Part shown: piece by piece, positions 35,725-46,366 of the stretch
Layout: each line of letters begins with the position of its first letter
Position numbering within the stretch: position 1 is the stretch's first letter
Assembly: GCA_035771175.1 (NCBI GenBank)
Contig: CM069592.1
Location: forward strand, 39,014,198-39,078,197
Direction of reading: 5' to 3'
DNA length: 64,000 nucleotides
Origin: Paratinospora sagittata
Lineage: Eukaryota; Streptophyta; Magnoliopsida; Ranunculales; Menispermaceae
Translations under genes and position numbers: made by a program
Notes under the pieces: model-generated
What the model was told of the DNA's origin: nothing
What the model saw: the letters and a program-made list of their open reading frames with translations, nothing else
The model's database searches: none

Positions 35725-37881
35725 CTTCATCTCATTTTGAAATATTCTTCTATTCCTTTCAAGCCAAACTCCCCACAGTGTTGCCATAGACACAATACGA
35801 CCAATCTCCAACGTCTTCCTAGATTGATAAAGAAATCTAGGAGAAGCAAAACATTCCTCAACATTATAAGGAGGAAGGAAAGAGCCCTCACAAACCTGCA
35901 CCCATCTTTGCCATAGAAAGCAAATCCACTCACATTGGCCAAACAAATGATTAGCACATTCACCCTCCTTGCACATCACACAACAATTAGGAGACGAAAC
36001 ACGAAAAGGAAATCGTTTTTGCATTATATCAGCCATATTAATCTTCCTATGCAAAAGAGACCACCCATCTATTCTGATATTCCTCACTCATGCCTGCTGC
36101 CATATAGTTTTGAAAGCAGCAGGTCAGATGTGAAGTCAAATAGTTTTGCGGATGCTCAGGGCGGAAGAGCTGTATTTGATGCCTCACACTCATTGTCCGG
36201 TTCAGATGAAATACCAGAAGAGTTCAATTATGTTGCCAAGCCATCTAAAGGCAGATGCCTATCTCCAACTTATCCGACCATTCCAACATTGCTTCAGGTC
36301 AGATGAAAAGGTACCAGCTGTGCCACACTTGAATCCAACTTATGTTTCTGTCAAGTCTGGTCCTGCAGGATCAGTTGATATGTCGTTTATGGATAAATCT
36401 GGCGGAGAAAACAATAGGGCCAATAGCAGAGGCAGGTCCAGCCCTTTGAAAAGACTACTGGATCCACTATTGAAGCCCAGGGCAATCAACCGCCGGCATT
36501 CTCATGAATCAACGTTAACACATGGTGCCTGGAAATCATCTGAAGAAACATTAGATTCTTCTAAAGTTACTCCTATCAAAAGAAATTTGTATTTGTCAAG
36601 TTCCAACCCAACCTGCACCGATGGTTCACATCATGCTGAGAAGCACAAGATGGTGGGGCAAGCTCTTCCCTCTGAAAGTCACAGTTAAGGATGGACTGCA
36701 GACTTTACCATTTGCTGTTGACAATAACAGCAACATTCTTGTAGCTACAATGAAAAAAACAAGTATGTCAGGGAAGTATGATTGCAGCTGGATTTACACA
36801 TTCTACTCCTTTCATAAACTTAAAAAAGAAAAGTGGAGGGTGGATAAATCAAGGAAGCAAAGGTAAAAAGTGGTTGGCCAAATGAAAGTTTCTTGCTCTC
36901 AGTACCCCGAGTCAACTAAACACAACTCCAAGGATCCATATATATTAAGGGAGTTTGTTTTGTTTGGTATTGAGCAAAGACAAGCTTTTAAGAACATTGA
37001 GGATTTCCAAACATGCAATGAACTTGCAGCAATGTGGTCAAGGTCCCAAAACACACCTCTGGAAATTTAAGTAGTGATGGATGGCGTAGTGCCAAGTATG
37101 AAAATGTTGCAGAGACGGAGTTTTCCTGAATGTTTTGTTTTCCTGAATGTTTTACTGATGAGAAAGGTTCCAGCACCTCAAAGGAAAATCCACAGAATGA
37201 GCTGTGTATAAGAAGCCAAAGCCTCTCTAGTACTAGAGTAATATTTATATTGCCAAGTGGTGTCCATGGATTGCCAGCCGAAGGAATCCCTTCACCTTTA
37301 ATCAACCATGGAGATTGGGTGGATCATCATGTGATTGTGGAGGTTGGGACATGGGCTGCAATCTAAGAATTCTCCTGTGAGGATCAAAGTAGCAACAATT
37401 CTAGTTCGTCCAATGCTTTTTGCTGGCCAGATCATTTTTTGTCCTGTCCTTTGAGGTAATGATTTAGCTCTTTTATATGAGTTTCGTGTGTATATTTTCT
37501 CTATCTCCTTTGTGCAAATGCTTTTCTAATAACTTTGATTGTCCTCCTTTTATGTCTCCACAGGGAGGCACAGCTCAGGAAAGAAGACCTGCCTTCATGT
37601 TGGGCACTCCAAAGGGTGGAATATGATCTGTGAGTTTCAATGCTTCGATCTCATCAGTACAATCATTCTCCATCTGTGCAGCATTTTTGCATTACACAAA
37701 GCCAGCTGAACTTTCTGAAGTGAGTAACCTGATCGGAGACAAAGTTTCACAAGACTTCATGTCAGCTATAAATAGCAGAACAAAGATTCCTATTCGAGTA
37801 GAACCAGATGTTCCTCCAACCTATATCCCTTTTCCACCTCTTTCTCTAGTTGGTAAGAGTATAGCAGCTCAGAATATATGA

Positions 37882-38395
37882 GGAACACAAGTTGTTGTTG
37901 AAGGAATTTTAAGACCTAAAGGCTAGAAAGATGATGATGAAACTGTCCACGATACTACTTGTGTATTAGTTCCTGTATGAAGAAATAATCTATGTATCAA
38001 ATACTGTCTTATTATTAACAAAGTTAATAAAAGATGCCCTGCATAATTATAATAGGTAAAAAACACTTGAGATTTTCATTCAATTCTGGTCTTGGACTCG
38101 GTAGGATTCAGAATGATGGACAATAAAATTGGAAAGATTATTCTGTGAGTGAGGAAATGAAAGGACAGTTGATTCAGTCAAGAGAAGTAAAAATGATCAA
38201 AATGAACTTTCTATGTAATTAAGTTTGATATTCGGTGAGCTATGGATAAAAAGCATTTCAGTTTAAGATTTCGGTGAAGGAAAACAACAGCAGGATTGCA
38301 AAAATATTTCTGATAATCGAGGCTGTTTCATTTCTGACAAGTGGTAGTTGGGAAGACTTCCTTGTTTAGTGGTTTGTTTCCAAGGTGGATGGGTT
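37882..38395. other. Spacer, no gene seen
   Basis: A-rich spacer between the DUF3527 pseudogene and the duplicated block. Confidence 0.4.
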
Positions 38396-38476
38396 AATAT
38401 AATTGGGAACCTAGTTCAACTCAAACCTTTGGTACCCTACATTCATGTGGACATAGCTCTGTGATATAGCTGGCAA

Positions 38477-39106
38477 TAGGAGTGTTCATCGAGACTGATC
38501 AAATCGAAAAATGGAACCAAACCGATGTGATTGGTTAGATTTGGTTCGGTTTTTGGTTTAAGAAATGAAAAAATCGATCAGTTCGGTTCAGTTTTCGATT
38601 TAGACATTGAAAAATCGATTTTAACTCGAACCGAATCGAACTTGAGGGTAATACTGTCATTTCTCCTATAACCTTAAGCTTTAAATATGTAAGAACAAGA
38701 TTAAAATATCTTTTGAACTTACTTTTAATTTTTATTTGTTTAACTATTAGATACTTGAAATTGGATGTGCAGGTACATAAAAAAATTGCCAAGAAAGGCT
38801 TTGAATAGAAAACATGTAGAAAATTTTCATGCCAATCTCTTTTAGTATTCCTATTATTGAATGTAATAATGTATTTTGTGTTTTAATTGTAATGATAGAA
38901 CTATATATTATATTTTTCAAAGTATTGAATGCGTTTTGAAAAGATAAAATAGTGTTAAATATAAGATTTATAACTGTAAAATTAACGTAACTAACCTGAT
39001 CAACCCAAACTGAACCAATTCGGTTCAGTTTGAGTATTAGTTCGGTTCGGTTTCGGTTTCAGAAAACCCAACCTGAACTAAGTTCGGTTCGGTTTGCACA
39101 CCCCTA
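38477..39106. mobile_element. hAT-like non-autonomous element, 630 bp
   Basis: Termini TAGGAGTGTTCATCGAG and GGTTTGCACACCCCTA form an imperfect inverted repeat of the widespread TAGGGGTGTGCAAAC type. An 8-bp duplication with one mismatch flanks it (GCTGGCAA at 38469-38476, GCTGACAA at 39107-39114). The 25.69-kb paralogue shows the empty site. CGGTTCGGTT-rich subterminal repeats occur at both ends. It has no transposase. Confidence 0.85.
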
Positions 39107-39754
39107 GCTGACAAAACCTTTGTAAATCATTAATTCCTTCTTGTACTAAATGTATCAATTGACTGCATTTGTACACGGTCCTTTATATAGCTGGCAGCAT
39201 GTAGTACTTATTATGTGGCTCTTACATGGATAGTGTATGAACCTGTCGTCTTTCATCCCCAAGGTATCTAATACAGATACTTGCTATACCTTAACTCTGA
39301 CCTTAGATAGACTGATCTTCTAACTTCTAGAGTCTAACTGCCTGATGTAGATGTTCTAAGTTGCAGATTGTAGTACTAACATTTGATTGATGCTGATGAA
39401 GTTAAGAGAGCAGAAGAAAATCCATGAAGTATTGCTTCTGATATTGGAAACTATACAAACCTCAGCAGATTGCGAAAGTGTTGAAGATAAAGTAGCCCCA
39501 CTCACTTCAGAACCATGAATAGTTAGTTTCATGACCTTGTAAATAAACATGGGATGGTCTTTGCCTTTTCATCTTAATGTTGTGTTATGTTTTTTGATTA
39601 TTGATGCAGAGAAAAATGATTGGGTCTCTTAATACCAAAACATCATGGAAAGCCTTTATTTATTTATTTATTTATCTCATATCATATTGTGTTTCAAATA
39701 TGATATGGGAAAAGTGAATACTGAAACCATGAAAACCTTCATAGACAAGCCAAG

Positions 39755-40067
39755 AGTCCTCGGATCATATCTTATTCCATTGCGGTTTCGCCAAAGCTGT
39801 GTGGAATAAGTGGAGGGATAGCCTTTACAGAAAACAGGTTCCCCCCATCGAGCAGCTTTGAATGCTTCTCATTGTGTCATCTTGATGGGTGGTCAGCTTC
39901 TTCAAAGGAAATTGGTAGTGTGTCTGACGTTTCTAATGTTTGGGATACATCACGGTTCTTGGCATGTACACAGGTCTCATGCTCCAAAATGGCTGGGGGT
40001 TTCACGTTTGGGGACTGATCATCAATAAATTATTCTTGTTTCTCCCCACACCAAAAAAAAAAAAAAG
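39755..40067 (+). mobile_element. 5'-truncated LINE tail
   Basis: A 313-bp insertion flanked by an 11-bp duplication (GACAAGCCAAG at 39744-39754 and 40068-40078), ending in an A-run. The 5' part encodes ILFHCGFAKAVWNKWRDSLY, the zf-RVT-like end of plant LINEs. The empty site is at about 26360 in the shorter duplicate. Confidence 0.85.
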
Positions 40068-40249
40068 GACAAGCCAAGGGGCATAAATCTTTATCTCCCG
40101 AGTTGTTAGCTTCTTGGATTAAACAGATGGGGTAAAGTTTTCTTTCCATCAATCTTTTTAGTACAATTTCTCCCATGAATAGTGAAATACAAGTATAGAT
40201 ATTAGATATTATAGCTCACTCAATGTAACAATTCTGAAACAAACCCCTC

Positions 40250-41533
40250 TCATTCATGAGTCTGATTTGAAGCCGCATCGAAAGATTTTCTCCTCACCAA
40301 TAGGCAGGTAATCTTTTCTGGCTGAGCATGTGTATTATCAAGAGTACACAGCACAAAGTCAGGCCGGTGGAGTGCTAGGTTCAGCCGGTCTTCCCCTACG
40401 ACCAAACCAGTTGCATCAAGAAGAACATGCCACGAGTTCCTATGAGCCTCAGACACCCAATGCATGGAATACCGGGTTCCATTCACATCAGCAGGATAAG
40501 AGAACAGCCCTTTAGGTGTGTGCTTACATTTCCTTCTGAAGTATTGACTAAGTTGTGATCCCTTAATCCTCAAATCTAACCAGGTTTCTGGTGCTGGAAT
40601 CACCTTTGAGTCCTTGTAACTTGCAAACTCTTTTATGCAGTCCACTTCCTCGGCTAGGATAGTCATGTAGAAATTGCCCCGGAAAAAAGGGTAGCTTTCT
40701 CCTACTAGCATCATGGCAACCTTGTAAGTAGGAGTGAACAAAACTAGGTAGTCTTCCTCAGATAATCCACAGTGTTTCAAGACTTTGTTCCGAGCTTGGA
40801 TTTCGGGGATTGAGATGAAGCTTCCTGGGAAGGAGGACTTCTCGGTTAGGATATCAAGTAGCCTTGAAGGCTCTAGTTGTGTTTTGTCAAGATCGGGTAG
40901 ATTTCCACCGTAGGAGGGGGAGGAAGACTCTCTAAAGCTACTCCGAGGCGACTTTCTTGTATTATCGGTGGTAGTCTCGGAGGATTCCTCGTTAATAGAA
41001 AGCCTATCGAGATCATTTTTGTCACTTTCTTCAACAAGGCCGTAGGAATATTGCGGGTATTTTGTAAACACGTACTGTTCAACATATTGCATTTCGCTTG
41101 GTGTGATCGGGCCTGACCACCTGATGAGATCAAGACCATGCAGTTGCGATATGGCTTCAGCTACCAAGTGAGCAGGGATCACTGTATGTGCTTTCTGTTC
41201 ATACCAAGATTTTGTTAGAAGTTGCAAAAATTAGGAAGAAAACCAATCAAAACCAGTAAAACCATATGAAAATGCTAAGGATTTACATTTACAATCATAC
41301 TGCTTGGTCTTCCATTTTGTAGTGGTGAGTTTGGTATCTTACTGAAGAGTGATTCTTCGACTTCGGCTTCTACCATATCCTATATTTTGACAATTTCAAT
41401 ATTATAAATGAAGAAATTTGATCTGTAGATCAGTAAGCAAAAATACATAAAAGATCAATCTGGGTCGAGTGTTCTGATCAAATACCTTGGATCCTGAACG
41501 CAGAAAAATCTGTTCTTCGACGTTTCTCCCCAT
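40250..41533 (-). CDS. PLP-dependent transferase-like protein, molybdenum cofactor sulfurase (MOCOS)-like, three exons
   Basis: Reverse-strand exons 41486-41533, 41293-41379 and 40250-41194 join in frame (phase 0 at both junctions) to 359 residues. The C-terminal two thirds (SEEDYLVLFTPTYKVAMM, ESYPFFRGNFYMTI, APETWLDLRIKGSQLSQYF, GLFSYPADVNGTRYSMHW, NSWHVLLDATGLV, HRPDFVLCTLDNTHA) match the plant family annotated as MOCOS-like class-V aminotransferase fold. I see no obvious PLP-binding Lys motif, and the protein is shorter than canonical family members as I recall them (more than 500 residues), so catalysis is doubtful. The Ser-rich middle is likely disordered. The first exon boundary is inferred from splice signals; the start at 41533 has moderate support. 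GA-rich leader sequence lies upstream. Confidence 0.8.
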
Positions 41534-42989
41534 ACAACCTCCAATCTTCAATTGCTCATAAATTAAGTCCTGAGTATATATATATATATCTGAAAACTTA
41601 TTAGAAAAAAGAAGAGAAAGGAGAAGAGGAAAGTGAAGAAAAAAGAGGAGGAAGAGAAGACCAAGCCAAGAGGAAGAGGAAAGGAAAAAGAGTAGTAAGT
41701 GTGAAGAATCAAAAGGTCGAGAGGGAGAGAGAGACAGGAAGAGAAGACCAAGCCAAACCAAAGAAAACTTTTCTTGTTGCATGAGTGTATCCATATGGGG
41801 GGTATTAAAGAAGTTGAAAAGGGCCCCAAAAAGAAGACAAGTAAACCAACAATGACAACAACAATGTCTACAGCAGAAAACCTTCTAACAGTAAATCACT
41901 GCATCACCGTAACCATGGTTCGAAACCACAAACTGAGTCTAGCCCGAGTCTCTGCGTTCCAACTCGCCGCTACTCAAACACAGGTAAACACTTCATACCT
42001 TGTTATAATTCACAGGTTCAGTAGCCTATGCTAAGGAAAATATACTTGGTCAAATACACAACCAAAACCAGGTAATCCCATATGCAAAAACAGTGTATTA
42101 TTATTATTTCTTTTGTTTGCTTAGATTTGAATTTCCAAGAAAATCTGTTTAATTTACTTTTGGGTGTATAATATTTCCAGCCATATAATTTTTTTTTTTC
42201 TCCTTGCTCTGACAGCTTATATCCTTCTAATCTGATGAGATATTGCTTGGGCTAGTTGCAAACTCATTCAACATTGAAACTCACCAAGGTACCTTGATTA
42301 CAACCATTTATTTGGCTTAAGTTCAAGTCAAGATGAAAGAAAAACCAATTTTTAAATGCCCACTATGAAATGGCAACAACCCAATAGAAATTTTCTATTG
42401 GAGATGCTTAGTCATCTACATGATTTTAAAATTTTAAACGGAAAGTGACCGTTTGAGGAGGATAGGCAGGTAGGGTTTGGTTTGGGACTCGTTCATGTAT
42501 TTAAAATCTTTAAAAATATTTAGAAGGCGTGGGAATCTTTTTGGCTTTGAGAGGGACCGGTCTTGGAGTCAGCCTAAGACACACTTGAGAAAATGGTAAT
42601 TTAAGAGTCAATAACAAAACCAATAGCTCAACAACTTTGAGGCTTGAACTTCAAACCTTAACAAAAAAAAAGGTCTGATATTTACAAATTGTTAAAACTC
42701 AAAAGCCATAGCTATTAAGTGAAAGCTTCGCATAAACTATTAGTAACATTCTTAGATTTTGCAAAATCTGACAAGTGTATCTGGAAGTGTCTCTTAAGCT
42801 CTTTCAAAGTTTGTGATCTAAGGATGGTCCGTACATTTGATACAGCAAATGAATTGCCTATTTTGTCATTCTTCATATTTCTCAATGTATTGATGTCAAA
42901 ATACATTAAATGTTCTAAAGCAGTGTGATTTTAATTTATTAACATAAAACTTGATGGCGGGGTCAAAAAACTTGGATAAAAGACTTCGT
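41534..42989. other. Promoter side of the PLP-like gene and spacer
   Basis: Includes a GA/CT-rich tract (41605-41760) with a repeated AGAAGACCAAGCCAA, probably the reverse-strand 5' leader, then AT-rich spacer. No gene recognised. Confidence 0.4.
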
Positions 42990-43572
42990 TGATTTTTTTT
43001 TTTTTTTTTGAGTAGATAGAAAATATAACTTGTTCTAACATGTGCGGTCTCAGTCCCATTTCTTGAACTCACTAATCCCCACATTAATTGAGACGGACAA
43101 TAATAACCCGTCAGTGGCGTGAACCTCTCTTGAGCCAAGTTTGATAATTTGTCGCTTTAACCCAACACGTACTCACGTCAAAGTAGCCTTTAGCTTTTAC
43201 AGGTGTCCTTCTGCTAGATGTTTATTAAACTACTAACTTTCGTGACTCGATCCCGTGACCCGTTTAATGCCCTTCAACGTTTTGATTTTTTTTTTTTTGA
43301 GTAGATAGAAAATATAACTTGTTCTAACTTGTGCGGTCTCAGTCCCATTTCTTAAACTCACTAATCCCCACATTGATTGAGACAGACAACAATAACCCGT
43401 TCAGTGGCGTGAACCTCTCTTGAGCCAAGTTTGATAATTTGTCGCTTTAACCCAACACGTACTCATGTCAAAGTAGCCTTTAGCTTTTACAGGTGTCCTT
43501 CTGCTATGTGTTTATTAAATTACTAACTTTCGTGACTCGATCCCGTAACCCGTTCAATGCCCTTCAACGTAT
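42990..43572 (-). mobile_element. Two tandem retroposon copies (SINE-like)
   Basis: Two copies of about 285 bp (42990-43285 and 43287-43572) share over 90% of bases. Each begins with a T-run and GAGTAGATAGAAAATATAAC and ends CCCTTCAACG. On the reverse strand a GGGATCGAGTCACG motif resembles a degenerate tRNA box B, and each copy ends in an A-run. A head-to-tail SINE dimer is the simplest reading. Confidence 0.6.
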
Positions 43573-44801
43573 GCACCAATGCTCATTTGGCTAGTCCAGT
43601 TCAGTTGAGCCCTAGAGTTCAATTTTCACAAAAGCTATAAAAATGTATTTATCTTGGAAGCCACGCAACAAGGTTGGTGTGGCAAAATTGGTCTAACGAG
43701 TCTAATGCCAATGAGATATCTGCAACTGCAAAAAGGAAAAGAATATATTGCATTTATCTTTTGAAATTTTTACTAGCCTTTACATTACACCATGTAACAA
43801 TTCTTAGAAAGCTTTTTTCACTCTCACCCTCTTTATAGAACATTCACTTCTTTATTCTATGCCCTCCTTTGTTTTATCCTTAACAAAATTTTCCATTATC
43901 TCTTTTTATGAATACCTTTCTTTTTCCTTTTTTCACTGTAATAGAAAAGTAAGTGTGGCCACCCCAATTCCATGATTATTATTAGATGTTATTTCTTGAG
44001 TAACGACCCTGAGTTCGAATCTCCTCACAAAGTATTTGTGATCGTGCCCCGGGAGACTAATAAGGTGTACTCCAATACCTTTGACCTCAAAAAAAAAAAA
44101 AACTCATATGAGTAATGACAATTTCTCTAAAAACATAATATATTTGTCTTATAACAAGGTAAATCTCAGTATATAAAAAATGAAAATGCCAGTGTTTTAT
44201 TAAAAGGAGAGTAAAAAATATTAAGAAAAAAAAAGGGATTTGGCTGTTTATGATCTGTATTACAGAACAAGCCAAATGGGCTAAATTTATTCTCTGCAAT
44301 GATCAAGCATTAGGGTGGTTTGTTTTGTTCTCCTTTCACCTAATAGGTTAATGGAATTATTTAAATGTCGGTTCAACCAATGCTTGATCAGAAAGATTAA
44401 GTAATTAATTGGCTTTAGCAGTGGAGGAAGTGAGGTTGGGTTAATTAAATAAATTAAGTAGTTTCCTATCATATTAATATCTAAATCCAATTATCATGGT
44501 TGGAGTGGTTTGATATTTTTTCACCTTTTCTATATGCGGTTCCAAGTTTAAGTCTCCTTAATGATATAATACAGTTGTTATTTAAAAAAAAAAACAAAAC
44601 TACAAACAAAGTTTAATTTGATCAAAATATAAATATAAATATAAATGCACCAAAAGGGTTTTTTTTTTTTTCCTGTAGAGGGTGGGTGGGGGGAAGATTA
44701 GTATACAAAGAATACAATTTTTTATTATTAATATATGATTTATAACATAAATCTTGACTTGGAATAAGATTTAGACCGACCATTAATAATTAATTCAGAA
44801 A

Positions 44802-44846
<45 letters not shown>

Positions 44847-45525
44847 TTGATGATTTACAGCACTTGCACCTTATTGGAGCTCTTTCATTAATTTCAACTC
44901 CTCTTTGCTACCCCAAAAGAAGAACACAAAAAATTAAAGGCACTTTGACTTTGACCATTCTTATTTAAAAACAAACCACTGTATGCTATAAATTGGCACA
45001 ATTTAAAAAATTTAAGTTGATTAAAAAAAAAAAAAACAATAAGAATAAGCCATATATGGCACATGAGATTGCTAATAAATTTCTAGTGCTATAAAAAATA
45101 ATGTGCTTTCCCACATATGCTACAATGATTAGAAGCTAATAAGACGAGGCAAATACCATTTGGTATTTTCCAACAAATGGCACAAAATATTGGGATATGC
45201 TTTATACCTTTTAATATCATAATTTTTCATTTTTATTTTTAAAGGATAACCTTATCTTGGATATGGTTTATTATTGGTATCTACTTTCAAGAACCTTCTA
45301 AAATATTAGGAATAAGGTCGTGACAAGGAAGGTATCAGATGCTCTTAATTAGGATATTCCCTTAACAAAATAAAAAATAAAAAATGAATGCCCAATATGT
45401 TATACATTAATATAACCTAAATTATAATTATCACAAAATAAAAGATATGGTTTTATGATGATATATGTACATCAAATGTGATTATTATCAGTTCATTTTA
45501 TAACAAGAATCATGGGTCGAATTAG
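43573..45525. other. Intergenic AT-rich region with a SINE-like scrap
   Basis: At 43990-44101 a GAGTTCGAATCTCCTCAC motif, GTGCCCCGGGAGAC and an A-run suggest a truncated SINE on the + strand. A (TA)n tract is at 44806-44841. No gene seen. Confidence 0.4.
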
Positions 45526-46366
45526 TTAGGTCTTGTTTGGTTCACAATCCAGAAACAAGAATACAATTCAAAAAGATAAAATTTAGAAAATAATTTTTTA
45601 TCATTTTTTATTAGAGGTTTCTGCCTAGAGATCCTAAACAACGGGTGACAAATACAAACAATACCATCATTGCTTTGATCCCAAAAGTACAATCTCCCAA
45701 ACACGTAACTGAATTCCACCCTATTAGTCTATGCAATGTTATTTACAAAATTATATCCAAAGCAATAACTAATCGATTACGACTGATTATGCCACATATC
45801 ATTTTGGAGAATCAAAGTGCATTTGTTTCGGGGGTCTTATCACAGACAACGTATTAATTTGTTTTGAGTGCATCCACACAATGCGAGACCGAAATTGATC
45901 GGGACGCCAACATACTGCAATAAAGTTGGATATGAGTAAAGCATATGATCGTGTGGAGTGGCCTTTTTTGGAAGCAATGATGGAAGCCCTTGGATTTTGC
46001 TCGACTTGGATCAACCTTACCATGAGATGTATCTCGACTGTCTCTTATTCGGTGAAGATCAATGGCACTACTTGTGGGACCATCTCCCCACAGAGAGGCC
46101 TTTGACAGGGATATTCGCTTTCACTATACATGTTCCTTATATGCTCAGAGGGATTATCAGCTGCACTGTTAGCCGCAGAACGAGAGCATAGAATTATAGG
46201 GTTACAACTGTCTAGAAGGAGCCCTTCCATATCCTACTTATTTTTTGCAGATGATAGCATGGTTTTTGTCAAAGCATCCATAAATGAATGTAAAGAACTC
46301 AAAGACATCCTTCATGATTATGCTCTAGCCTCGGGTCAGCTAATCAACCTAGAAAAATTTGCCATC

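Larger units (their letters stand above)
33506..36067 (-). mobile_element. LINE A, inserted in the DUF3527 pseudogene
   Basis: A 5'-truncated non-LTR retrotransposon in reverse orientation, flanked by a perfect 17-bp target duplication (TCTATTCTGATATTCCT at 33489-33505 and 36068-36084). The T-rich end at 33506 is the tail. Its coding part shows a zf-RVT-like cysteine module (CCVMCKEGECANHLFGQC) and LWGVWLERNRRIFQNE, then, across the inserted LINE B, CSKFSGGFSMLEWFHNW. It is split into 33506-33782 and 35725-36067 by LINE B. Confidence 0.88.
32374..37881 (+). pseudogene. DUF3527-family gene, frameshifted and interrupted by LINEs
   Basis: Pieces of a plant DUF3527 protein of unknown function are collinear on the + strand. 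They are 32374-32660 (SRSSESLKLQDGPKSE, MSVPPRWAYRKEQ), 32680-33010 in another frame (YMSNLPRYLQ, LNFGVLDWGHLENWKHNQKQ), 36085-36690 (SRGRSSPLKRLLDPLLKP), 36670-36860 (VTVKDGLQTLPFAVDNNSN, DCSWIYTFYSFHKLKKEK) and 37561-37881 (NLIGDKVSQDFMSAINSR, IPIRVEPDVPPTYIPFPPLS). Frame changes at about 32670, 33000 and 36300, stops after each piece and a 2.6-kb LINE at 33506-36067 show it is dead. Residual intron edges (for example GT near 37455, AG near 37560) argue for gene decay rather than retroposition. Confidence 0.85.
38396..40531. repeat. Segmental duplicate of 25613-26824 (longer copy)
   Basis: This copy is joined to the complete PLP-fold gene and carries two insertions absent from the 25.6-kb copy (38477-39106 and 39755-40067). 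The right limit falls inside exon 3 of the PLP-fold gene, so this is the source locus and the other is the partial duplicate. Confidence 0.85.

Noticed and set aside
41402..41829. Open frames upstream of the PLP-like gene (reverse strand)
   Set aside because: They are Phe/Leu/Ser-rich translations of a GA/CT-rich leader; only the last 16 codons before 41486 splice convincingly.
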